From contig NC_064676.1 in assembly GCF_023278565.1 (NCBI RefSeq), forward strand, positions 6,138,001 to 6,202,000: a stretch of DNA of 64,000 nt, in the 5' to 3' direction. The position numbers and the translations under genes are program-made. The notes below the pieces were generated by a model. That model did no database searches, was not told the DNA's origin, and saw nothing but the letters and a program-made list of their open reading frames with translations. The DNA comes from Colletotrichum lupini (Eukaryota > Ascomycota > Sordariomycetes > Glomerellales > Glomerellaceae). Below are positions 47,417 through 57,191 of this stretch, piece by piece (the stretch's first letter is position 1; each line of letters opens with the position of its first letter).

Positions 47417-48137
47417 ATGGATTCTTCGCAAAGCGCCAACTCCCTACCGCCCGAAGCAATCGCCCTCGCGGGACGAATGTACGACGCCGCGCGGAAAGGG
47501 GATCTCGCCATCTTCCAGCAGGCGTTGCCGGCTGGGTTGCCGGCGAATATGACGAACGAGAAGGGTGATACGTTGGTATGTGCTTTATGATTTGCCCGTC
47601 CTCTGAAGAAGAAAAGAAGAAGAAGAAGACGGAGAAAAGTAGAAAGAAAGAAAGAGAGAAACGCCTTAGTCTGATTGTGTTTAGAACGTTTTGCTAATTG
47701 GTGGTTTGTTTCTTGGAATGTCTAGCTCATGCTAGCCGCGTATCACGGACACGCGGACCTGGTGAAGTTGCTCATCCAGCACGGGGCCGATGCGAATCGG
47801 CTGAACGATCGGGGGCAGAGCCCGCTTGCTGGGGCGGTGTTTAAGCAAGAGGATAAAGTTATCGAGGTTCGTTCCAATGTTATTTCGCCGCTTTGCCCTA
47901 CTGAAAGTCCGCCGATAACGAGATGCCCGGGGGTGGCGGCCTTCTCATTTCCCGGTTCTCGCCTAAGTCATGGTGTTCTGACATGTTCGCAAATAGGTTC
48001 TACTCGAGGGCGGCGCCGATCCTGATTTTGGTTCTCCGAGCGCGTTGCAGTGTGTTGCTATGTTTAAGCAGCAGGACAAGTGGCAAGCTAAATTTGAATC
48101 TGCGCCAGGTCGAGGAAAGGTTGTTCCAGAATCATGA
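47417..48137 (+). CDS. Small ankyrin-repeat protein
   Basis: The model is join(47417..47575, 47726..47866, 47997..48137), giving 146 aa. Introns of 150 and 130 bp sit at the repeat boundaries in phase 0. Ankyrin consensus is clear in LMLAAYHGHADLVKLLIQHG and in ADANRLNDRGQSPLAGAVF. The first exon gives a partial repeat (MYDAARKGDLAIFQQALPAG), and the last gives VLLEGGADPDFGSPSALQ. So it is a stand-alone protein of about three to four repeats, likely a cytosolic or nuclear binding module. The partner is unknown. Each exon carries roughly one repeat, a regular exon-repeat correspondence. Confidence 0.85.
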
Positions 48138-48484
48138 AATGAGACGTCACGCAGGAAACAGGAAAGTTGGCGGTATTATGTTCCTGTGCCAGACACGTTC
48201 CATAAAGCCGCAAGAACCCCATTTGTAGTCGAACCTCGGTAGAGATGGGGTCATACTCTCTCTGACAGGCTGGGGTCACCTGATATAATTTACTGAGGAA
48301 GATAAGTTGATAACCGCCCATCTTTATGGAGAAACCGGGCACTCGATTGATGCATGAGGCCATCTTGCACTTTAAATAGAATTGGATGACTTGACAGGTC
48401 TTGAATATTGATTGCGGTAGTCTGTAATCCTTTAATTGCAACTACGTCTGTCTTCCATCAACCGAAGCTTTTCCATAATTTCTG

Positions 48485-50366
48485 TCATACCGGCGGCGGC
48501 ACTCCTCCATTGTTTCCCTCTTCTTCGAAGGGCTTCTGAGCGTAAACAACGTGGCTATCAGACATGTTAGCCTCAATACCGGTTTGAACTCACAAAATGG
48601 AAAAGGGAAAAATAAAAAGAAATCAACGTACTGATCAAAAATGGCATGGCAAGCGCCCTCCTTCAACTCTTTGCGAACTCTTGCGAGCAACACCATGACT
48701 TCCTCCTTGGTCTGTCCTAAAAACCCGCAAAAGATCTTCAGCGTGAAGCCCTCTAGACCTTCGAGCAGCTGAACCAGGTTCAACATGCCGACGTCGGCGT
48801 AGTACTCGTCCTTAGCCCAGGGTCCGATGGGGACCTTGAACCGCTGGTGCGTGATGTTTTGGAACCCGGCGTCCCGGACCCAGCCTTCGAGTTGGGGGCC
48901 CGGGCGGGCGGTGCGGCCCATGGCCTCGCAGGCGTCAATGTACTGCCTGTTCCACTGGCGCGTGGCGTGGTCTTCTGTGTAGGTGCCGTCGTCTGAGTAG
49001 TAGAGCCCGTCCATATCCTGGAATTCGACCCATCCGCCTGGGTTGACGTTGCTAAAGCGTTTCATGATTAGTAGGTGTAAGGCAACTAAGAAGAATTGCA
49101 GACACTGCACCACATCTCGGGCTACTTACTCATACATGTTTCTGATAAGCCTAGGCCAGTCTTGAATTGAGATGATCATGTATCGACAAAAGATGTAGTC
49201 GTATTTATGCTCGTTGATCCAAGGGCTCTCGACATCGTCAATTTCGAACCTTACGTTCGCCGGGACCCTTGCCAAGTCAATAAGTTTCTTCCACGCAGAT
49301 TCGGACATTTCTTACCATCCAGGCTGAATGGGACTTAAGTCGTTTCCGATAATCTGTTTGGTCACTCAGCATCACTTCGCGGTTCGACCCGCTTGAAGAC
49401 ACTAACCTCCGCGTTTTCGAAAATGTCGCCCATTTCCACCGACCCTACATTGATTCCAGGTCAGCATCTTCTTTTATCAAAGAGCGACGGGGTCCATTGT
49501 TGTTTTCTTCTTCTTACAAATTCCAGTGCCTGTCCCAATATCCAAGACTCGATGAAGAGTTTCCGCCCTGAGGGGTGCCAAAAATAGCCTGTTGCCAATT
49601 GATCTGACCATGAGTGCGTGGGCTATGTCCAAGCGTTCCATTTCGCGCTGCATGGCTTTTAGAGTCTTTTAAGCTTCAAAATTGGTTTCTGCATTTTTAA
49701 CAAACCTCATCGTTTGGGAAGGAGTAGGCTAAAGACACCATGTGAATTAGACCAAGCAGTAAAGAGTGATGCACCGAAAACACACTCACATCCTGGTCGG
49801 AAAGCGTGATATCTTCTTCCATATTCGACCGGGTAGTCGACAACGCTCGAAGTTAGGGACGCGGAGTAGTTTGTTCTGTGTGAATCTTTATTAGCTTTGA
49901 ACAGCACCCAGGATGGGAAGTGGCACATACATCCTTTCATCGATGGTAGACCCGTCAGTCTAGGAAAGCCATTAGTTCACTGTTGTTTTGTCCCGGGAAA
50001 GGTAAATAAACAGACGCTAGCTCCATCATCACTCGCTTCGATAAGGCCGGGGGTATTGGCTGTTGGTGTTGCTGCTGTCCCTGGTGGCGAGTTTTGGACT
50101 GCCAAAGGACTTGTTGGCGTGGGTGTTGCAACCGGCTCGGACGTTGCGGTTGGTTCAGCTGTCTCGGCTGTCTCTGACGAGACGGTCGCTTCGGACGTAT
50201 CGGCTGGCCCCGACGAGACAGTCACTCTAGACGTCGCAACCGGCTCAGATGTGACTGCTGGTGAAGAGGCCGCGGTTGGGGGAGATGCAACAGTTTGAAC
50301 AGCTGCATCGACGCCAGCCACATTGGCCAGAGGAGTCGTAGGTTGAGGTGAAGGTGAACCAGCCAT
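48485..50366 (-). CDS. LaeA-like SAM-dependent methyltransferase
   Basis: The model is complement(48485..48554, 48632..49051, 49130..49267, 49316..49353, 49407..49444, 49518..49647, 49706..49728, 49790..49875, 49931..49959, 50016..50366), giving 440 aa with ten exons. All phases close. The first donor (GTCTGT) is the least certain. The N-terminal 115 residues are Thr/Ser/Ala/Pro repeats (TSEPVAT, SSETAET types) and look disordered. The typical LaeA-family block follows: VEYGRRYHAFRPG, YSFPNDEREMERLDIAHALM, SAM motif I VLDIGTGTGIW, EIIGNDLSPIQPGWVPANVR, FEIDDVESPW, NPGGWVEFQDMD. Relatives include LaeA and many methyltransferases of secondary metabolism. The true substrate is unknown, and only the family can be given. 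An upstream ATG at 50522 would add 52 residues. Confidence 0.86.
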
Positions 50367-52419
50367 CTCTTGTGTCTCAGTCACACAAACTGGGCCTGTG
50401 TCGCGGCTGAGATGGATGTCACCCGTTGTGAAGAGACAAAGTAAGTGAACAAGAGAAACGAGCCAATCGACCCAAATGGTTTGCTTCCGCTTTTGAAGGA
50501 AAATTGAACTGGCTTGGAGCATCTAACGGACAGGGATCTCGTTTTCATGTCCCACTTGTTGGTGCAAGCAGGATGATGCCCAGCCGTACGGATGCAGGAA
50601 AAGTGTCTCCATTCGGTCTAGAGTATCCCCGGGCTTGCATTACTCCAAGGATCTAGATAGAACTCCTCACCAATCGATCGCTACCGCTTCTGCCATCGCC
50701 GTAGCCCGACCGCTCGGAAGTTTTGGAACTGCATACGCAACCCACGTCCGCCGCATCATCGACCCAGCGATGCCTTTTACCCCTCTCCGCCAAGGTGGGC
50801 GGGCAAACGCGCCTTGCGGTAAAAGATAATACAAGAACGAAGACAGAAGGGCAGAAGACGGACCGATGGTTGAGCATTCGCTTTAATTCCAACAGACTCG
50901 CGAGGAGAGAATTTCAACAGGGACGATATGACCCCAATCACCGTAGATATTGTAACCGAGTTTTTTCATCTTGTGCTACAAGGGGAGGTAAAGAGAACTT
51001 CTATTCCGTCTTATGACTATTCCGAGGACTTCTCCAGCCGTCACGTCTACTTGTTTCCAGCACTTTCAAAGAAGGGCGGGGCAACTGCGTCATCGGAGGA
51101 AGCTGCCGCCTCCGCGAAACGGAATGTCGCAGGTCAAATGAGATTGTGGCGTCTCATTCGTCCTGTTATCTCGAAACGATCGAGTCAAGGTTACAAAAGA
51201 CACAACATCATATTATCAAGTAATAATATCTCCCAAAGGCAACATGCCTGTCAATGACTTTCTGAGCTGTATCCTGCGTAACGACCTACCACATTTGACG
51301 AACTGAGGCCTGATCTGTCAATGGCTTCTTTGTTCGGGACGTTTTATTGACGACTGTCAGAGTTTGAATGGAAATCGTCGCTTGGGGGCGAGTATCTCGC
51401 AACTTCCGTGCGTTTCTGGTACAGATGAAAGTATATGAATCATTTCGTTGTGGAGCGCCTCGAATTTGGTTCTACAGACTAAGTCACAGGTAAGATTGTA
51501 ACGTAATTCCTGATGTCTTGCCACAAATTTCCCAACCTTGGGCCGTATGCGTTTATGTCCCATTCATGTCTTAAGATCGTATATTACTAGAAAGACCAGG
51601 TCACTAGTTTTTATTACCTTGCAGCTGAGAATATTGTAGACGGAAGAAATTCATAGGTCATGCGTCTGTGCTCTCTATGTTTCCTCATTCCCGACTCAAT
51701 GGGTCTATTTGTGTTCTAGTAAAGATAGAATGAATTATCGAGGCCTCTGAATAACCCATATCTACGACAAGCAGTTGGTCGTGGGGTGGTTTCTAGTGAT
51801 GAGCCTTCCAGTCTGAAATCGCCATCTTCCGCAAACGAATCTATGCATATATCTAGGGCGCGGCTGGCGAGAGAAAGAATAATCTAGGATCTATCATCAA
51901 GAAATCAACGTTGTCGCCAAAGACTCACCGAGCCACCTTCATAATATTTCCTTGGTATCTACTATGGGATCAATCAGCTCTCGATCCGAATCTACTTTGA
52001 TATGTTGATCAAGGTAACCTCTAAAGTCAACATAAGAAAGCGTCGCAAGCCGCGATGATCGACACGGGGCGCTGCATTGCCTGTCTAAAAAAATGCCCTA
52101 GCTAATCAGAAGAGCCACAAGCATCCTAGACTTGAGGTGTAAAGTCAAATGGGTAGATCCAGCAGCGTACGCGTGACGTTGGGCTTGGCATTCCACGAAT
52201 CAAACATCTTGGCAAGGTGGCTTAAAAGGTTATTTTTCCAACGTCACCTAGAACTTCACTGCCCTCTTCGCACGTCATCTTGTTTTATCTCTCTGAAAAA
52301 GTCGCTAGGAACAGTAAGACATGCATTCAATTTGTTCCTACTCATGAATGTAATGGGGCACAGCTCTGTACGGATGCCCTGAAGACTCCTCAGTCGATGT
52401 TCATAATTAGGTTTCTATT
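50367..52419. other. Intergenic, no gene seen
   Basis: About 2 kb between the methyltransferase start and the mini-LTR element. Only short frames without motifs, and no repeat recognised. Confidence 0.5.
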
Positions 52420-52480
52420 TGTCACAAAAAGCGGGCCCACTCAATGTGGGCAGCATTAACCACATCCATATCTCGTGACA
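52420..52480 (-). repeat. 3' LTR of mini-LTR element
   Basis: The 61-bp sequence is the same as at 53265-53325. Identity of the two copies indicates a young insertion. Confidence 0.9.
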
Positions 52481-52529
52481 CACCCCCCAGACGCCTAGAG
52501 CCGTCATCCGTACAATGGACGTCTGTACT

Positions 52530-52635
52530 GCGCCTCAGCCCTGCAGATAGCAGCCTCAGCCCTACAGGTGGCAGACTAGTCAGAAAACCTAGTATCTATA
52601 CTGCGCCTCAGCCCCGCAGGTGGCAGGCTAGCTAG
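52530..52635. repeat. Degenerate CCTCAGCCC(T/C)GCAG repeats in the mini-LTR element
   Basis: Three copies of a roughly 25-30 bp motif (cctcagccctgcagatagca and cctcagccccgcaggtggca types) occur with ggcagactag/ggcaggctag tails. They make up most of the element's private internal sequence. Confidence 0.6.
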
Positions 52636-52636
52636 A

Positions 52637-52737
52637 AAAACCATGCCTATACGGAGACTCGAACGGTCGCCTCTCGCTTTTGGGGTGCACGACCTGTAGA
52701 TAATGCGGTACTTAACCATTGTGGCAATAGCGGATAG
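52637..52737. ncRNA. tRNA-like relic within the mini-LTR element
   Basis: On the minus strand there is a D-arm-like TTGCCACAATGGTTAAG and, about 55 bp later, a T-loop-like CGTTCGAGTCTC, with a long-variable-arm-like segment between. On the plus strand the end of the same block, gtggcaatagcgga...tgggctcataac, loosely resembles the 5' half of initiator tRNA-Met. Stems do not pair well on either strand, so it is not a functional tRNA. Confidence 0.3.
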
Positions 52738-52808
52738 GAGCTGGGCTCATAACTGTCACGAGTTATGGCACGCAGCAATGGGCATACGGAGTGTGGTAAA
52801 AGTGGCTT
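52738..52808 (-). repeat. Primer-site plus 55-bp Copia LTR fragment
   Basis: gagctgggctcataac (52738-52753) is joined directly to the first 55 bp of the 177-bp Copia LTR (matching 19731-19785). The sequence then jumps without spacer into Copia gag. This is a fused, truncated copy, not a complete LTR. Confidence 0.8.
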
Positions 52809-53264
52809 CGTAAAAGGAAACCCGGCTTGGTTCTGTGGGTTGCTCGTGCTCGAGGAAGTCGAAAGGTTCGTACTGGGAGTTGTGTCTGGAAGCTGCTGGC
52901 GGAGGATTTCCTAGTTTCTTTAGTCGTTCTCGAACGCCTCATAACGGGCTTAGTAAGCTCGTAGTTCTTCCTTATTACGGGTTACGACTAATCGTCCGAA
53001 TTCTGAGGGCAAAGTGAGCGCCATAGAGGGGTCGAGGAATGCGTTAGAATCTGGAGCGTCTAAGTCGACGTACTTCTAGACCCCGACGCCCTCACTTATA
53101 ACACGAAGTGCGTTAAACTATTTAATCTAACTATCGTAGCTAGTTAATTTAGCTTAGGCCAAAGTGGGTACGAGTGAGTCGGTCATCTTGAAGAGATCGT
53201 AGGAATCGTGTTGATAAGTGCGTTATCGTGGTATGGGGTCTTAACTAAGAGCTGGGCTCATAAC
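52809..53264 (-). pseudogene. Copia leader and gag fragment carried by the mini-LTR element
   Basis: It aligns with 26680-27132 of the resident Copia. The frame opens at ATG 53184-53186 (MTDSLVPTLA) and runs for about 120 codons of gag, interrupted by TAA/TAG codons of RIP type. It is much less mutated than the resident copy, and CA/TG dinucleotides persist. Ends on the right in the intact primer-binding site. Confidence 0.75.
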
Positions 53265-53325
53265 TGTCACAAAAAGCGGGCCCACTCAATGTGGGCAGCA
53301 TTAACCACATCCATATCTCGTGACA
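53265..53325 (-). repeat. 5' LTR of mini-LTR element
   Basis: The 61-bp copy of 52420-52480, followed by the CTATT duplication. Confidence 0.9.
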
Positions 53326-53406
53326 CTATTTCGCTCAAATCGCCTGGAAATCAATATACAGTTCTTAGGTATCTCTCTAGCACCCACGAGGTCAGAAATT
53401 TAACCC

Positions 53407-54582
53407 TCACTCTAGCTTCCACGTCATCCCTGTATTATCAAACCATTCTTCAATGGCTGTTATGGCTTCTTTGTACTCAACCATGACCGTTTCCTTGGGC
53501 GCGAACGGTGGAGGTTTGTCCCAGGCGTGCTTCTCAGCCTCGACAACACGTGTGCTGACCCGGCGTCCGCGGGATCTTACTCTTTCCGCAAAGGCCTGTC
53601 CCTCCAATAACAACATGTCATGCTCGCACATGCACAGGTGCACTGGTGGCAGGCGATCTATCATCTCATCTGTCATGAGACCAGGCGAGAGGCGCGGATC
53701 ACCACGTTCGGACCTTGGCCTCGGGGGATATATGTACGACGCATCGAAAAGGTCAGTCATGCCCTTGGGAAGAGTCATTTCTGGCTTTCCACATGTCTTG
53801 CGCTTCTGGGGCCTAGTCATGGTCCAATCCAAGAGCGGGTAGAACAAGACTATGCCGGAGATGTCGGGAACAGGTAGTTTAAGTTTGTATCCCCACCGAT
53901 CAGGGTCCTGGAGAATGTTCCAACTGGCAAGGGCCAGTGTGCCTCCAGCCGAGAAACCCGACAACACGACCTTGTTTATGTCGATGCGGAATTCTTCGGC
54001 ACGTGCGACGATCTGAAGAATAGAGTCGGCGGAGTCCTCCACCGGTGTGGGGAAAGGGTACCCCGGGGCCAGGCGGTAGCTCACGGAGAAGACGACGGCA
54101 TTGAGGGCCGTGGCTACGGCGCCAGCCCAGCGGGCATCATCAGTGCCCTGTCCGAGGATGAAGCCCCCGCCGTGGAAGTTGATTACCGCAGGGATCTTGC
54201 CGGTGGGTTTACTGGAGGAGTTGGTGGGAGGAAGATAAACATCGACCCTGATCTTCTCCTTGCCGGCCCACTCTGAGAGGGTAGAATCTAGCCAGATGAC
54301 TCTATTCGCAGCCGGTGGGACGGGAGCGGACAGGTTCTGCAGGCCGAAGGCAAAAGCGGCCCCCGAGCGTAGGGCAACGGCATTGGCCGTCAAGCGCCAT
54401 CGCGCGATATTCTCGAGTGGATTATCGTACTCATCGTCGGAAGCGCCGGCTATGCTACTGGCGACGCTATTGGCCTTGCTCGCGGCCTTACTCTCAGCTT
54501 TTCGTTCTTTCCTACTGGCTCTACTCTCTTTGGAGACGTTGGAGATGTTGGAAATGGTGCGAGTAAGCTTGCTCTGTAGCAT
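53407..54582 (-). CDS. Alpha/beta hydrolase fold-3 (HSL-type esterase)
   Basis: This is a single-exon gene of 391 aa. The first 50 residues are Ser/Lys/Ala-rich and probably disordered, with no signal peptide. The catalytic elements are clear: HGGGF at 137-141, GFSAGG with S211, CEHD with D322, and EKHAWD with H352. It belongs to the HSL/AB_hydrolase_3 family of carboxylic-ester hydrolases and is only distantly similar to the hydrolase at 11458-12654, as motifs and termini differ. Its stop codon lies about 80 bp from the mini-LTR element, so the transposon sits in its 3' flank. Substrate unknown. Confidence 0.9.
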   Translation of the reverse strand: MLQSKLTRTISNISNVSKESRASRKERKAESKAASKANSVASSIAGASDDEYDNPLENIARWRLTANAVALRSGAAFAFGLQNLSAPVPPAANRVIWLDSTLSEWAGKEKIRVDVYLPPTNSSSKPTGKIPAVINFHGGGFILGQGTDDARWAGAVATALNAVVFSVSYRLAPGYPFPTPVEDSADSILQIVARAEEFRIDINKVVLSGFSAGGTLALASWNILQDPDRWGYKLKLPVPDISGIVLFYPLLDWTMTRPQKRKTCGKPEMTLPKGMTDLFDASYIYPPRPRSERGDPRLSPGLMTDEMIDRLPPVHLCMCEHDMLLLEGQAFAERVRSRGRRVSTRVVEAEKHAWDKPPPFAPKETVMVEYKEAITAIEEWFDNTGMTWKLE

Positions 54583-57191
54583 CGGGAACGCGGACTGCGC
54601 GGAGCGCGTGCGGGAGTCAGGAGGATTAAGCTAGTGGGTATTGGTAAGGCTGGCAGGCAACAACGAGGGGCGATCGGGCATTCAGACGGACAATGAATCG
54701 AATGTCTCAAAGGTTGCGAGCGGTGAGAGGGTCAGGTAAACAGTGGTATACCGGGTGTGTCGGAACGGGTTCGATTGATAATAGGTCGAGGGGATGAGAA
54801 AGAGGGACGGAAGAGATGGGAGGATGGGAGAGAATGTGACAAATCAAGGGTGCGCAAGGAATCTTCGGGATACGTCGTTGAGCAAAGGCTGTGGTCTGTA
54901 GAGGGCTAGAGGCTGCAAATGAACGGCAAAGGTGTTCCGCTGGCGGGAAGCTAAGGATCCCGGGCGGGTTGGAGGAAAAGCATCAGGTGTCGTTAACGTT
55001 GAGGGAGGGTTTTCTTGGCAGCGGTGCCTTGCCTTGCCTGGCTTGGCTTGGTGTGACTGATGTAATGTACGGATACGTAGTAAGGTATGTATGTACTGTG
55101 TAGATGTGTCCGGTGTGGCTCAGGTAAAGATCGATAGGTAGCTGTGGCTGAGTTTGACGTCGTGGTGATGGAGCATGTTCGGTCGGACGGGGCGAATATC
55201 AAGGCAGTGTCTCTGTACGCGTGTTTAGGGGGTTTGGAAGACATGCAAACCTGAGACGAAAGCAAACAATCACAAAGCAATAATATCAGCCGAGGCGGCA
55301 GGCTTGGTGTGAAATTTCAAGGCAGGGAAGGAGGGCATCGAGATGGGATGTCATGATGAATATGACACCACCAGAAACGAGTAAATGGCAGCTGCGCTTG
55401 CGGCACAAGTGTGTGTGAGGTGAGGTCAAGGTGAGGTTGAATGAAGGACGGGAGGGAGGGACTGCCACGGTGGCTAGTGAGGCGGCGACTTTCACTAGGG
55501 AGGTGTGCCGAGGCAATTTGACGTCATTTTTGGGCCGTTTGTAGGCCATTTTGGTGTGGGTGTGGGGCCGTCGTTTCCGGGATGCCGGAGCCAACTCACC
55601 CTATTCTATGTACACAGTATACTACAACTGAATCCCTATTACCTTTTGTCTACCTGTCTTGTTTCTAGATGATGCTAGAAGCCTGACCAATGGGACCATC
55701 TTTTACGCAGCAGACAATGTTTTACATCCTGGTCCGGCACTGCTTCTATGAGTCGATATTGCCATGGTGACCCCGACAAGCAGCCAAGCACCCTTGTAGA
55801 CGGGAAGGAGCGGACCTGCTTCTGGGACGATCCCCGGAGCAAACGGTCCACGAGTGACCATAACATCTACCTTAGGGTGCGTGGGTACCTACTACCATAA
55901 GGTGAGATATGGAAGGCGTGTGTCAGCCGCGCAGAATTTCGGAGCCGATGTCCGTGACTCTGCCGGCTTCTATGCCATTTGCAACCAAATGCTCTTTCCT
56001 TTTCCCCAAGCTCCCTTCCTCGACCTGCCTTTAATTCATTAGGTAAGGTATCCGGTACTCTGCACCTTCCAGCCTCAGAAGACAAACAATACGTATCGTA
56101 GGCATCCTGTGGCCCCACAGCCAATGACGTCCCGCTGACACCACAAGGCCGAAGCTTCCTCGAGGAAAGAGAGTAAACTTCGACGGGGATTGGAGCTCCA
56201 GAGAATGGAAAGAGACGGGACGATTCCACTCAGTCTCGACCCACGGCCGCTCTTGGGCCGCTCTTGTCCGATGCGATGCATTGCGATGAGATCGATGGCC
56301 TTGTATCCCCACCTTACCTGCACTTCCACTCGCACCTGTACTTGCAGCGTCAGGCGTCATGTTTTCGGCAAACTTTTCTTTCTCTCTCCTTCTGTTCGTA
56401 GACCCCCCCTGCTCACCCGTAGTCTACTTTCTCCCTCGACCGTCTACGGTCTCCAAGTGGAGGTCAGCATCAAAGGCAAGCACCTAAGGTACCAAGCGGT
56501 ACTCGAAACCATGGCCTCTCATCGAGTACAGAGTACAGAGTGAAGCCTTTCTAGTCGTAGTATGTTCCCCCTGCTTGGCAGCCCGGACGCAATGTCACTT
56601 GATCTGCATCATCCACGCCCTGCCACGATGCCGTGTAAGCGTCTTGGGTCACCTATTGCGCGGCCGGTCTCTACCCTACCTTACCTTATAGGAGCCAAGC
56701 CAAGTCGTAGGGCAGCTCCGCGCATCTCCCGAGGCTCGGCCTCCCTGCTCATTGCCTCTGCCAAGTACCAGGTACACGTCGCACAAAGTCTATCAAGTAC
56801 ACACGAGAACCGACCTCGTGCCAATGCGGAGCTTGAACGCTCGACGGCCGCGATGAACCATGACGGAGTCCGACTGCGGTTGTGTCATTATCAATCTCTT
56901 CTCTCTTTCTTCTTTTCGTTCACTCCCGTAGGCTAGTCCCGGTCACGTTCACACCCTCGCAAACCTCCGCCCTTCCGCTTCCCGTCTGCATTGTCTTATA
57001 CCTTGCTTCCCGCGCTCTAGCTACCCTGACGTCTCCTTCCTGTCTCCAGTATAAGCTATCTAGGCCAAACGACTCCATCTGCCTTGACCGAAACAGCAAG
57101 TCTTGTTGTTACTCACACCTGCAAGTGAAGCTACTCGCACATAGACACCATCTCATTCAAACTTCGCCTCGAGGACGACAGAGCAAACACC
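54583..57191. other. Divergent intergenic region, no gene seen
   Basis: These 2.6 kb separate two divergent start codons and serve as promoters and leaders of both. A T/C-rich tract precedes the AspRS start. Several frames of 60-124 codons lack motifs. Confidence 0.5.

Larger units (their letters stand above)
52420..53325 (-). mobile_element. Chimeric 906-bp mini-LTR (TRIM-like) retroelement
   Basis: Identical 61-bp LTRs (52420-52480 and 53265-53325, TGTCAC...GTGACA) are flanked by a 5-bp duplication CTATT (52415-52419 and 53326-53330). Next to the right LTR is the same initiator-tRNA-Met-type primer site as in the Copia element, and next to the left LTR a purine tract (complement of caccccccag). 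So it reads on the minus strand. It encodes no RT. Inside are a 257-bp block of its own, 55 bp of the Copia LTR (52754-52808) and 456 bp of Copia leader plus gag (52809-53264). It must have moved with proteins from other elements. Confidence 0.88.
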
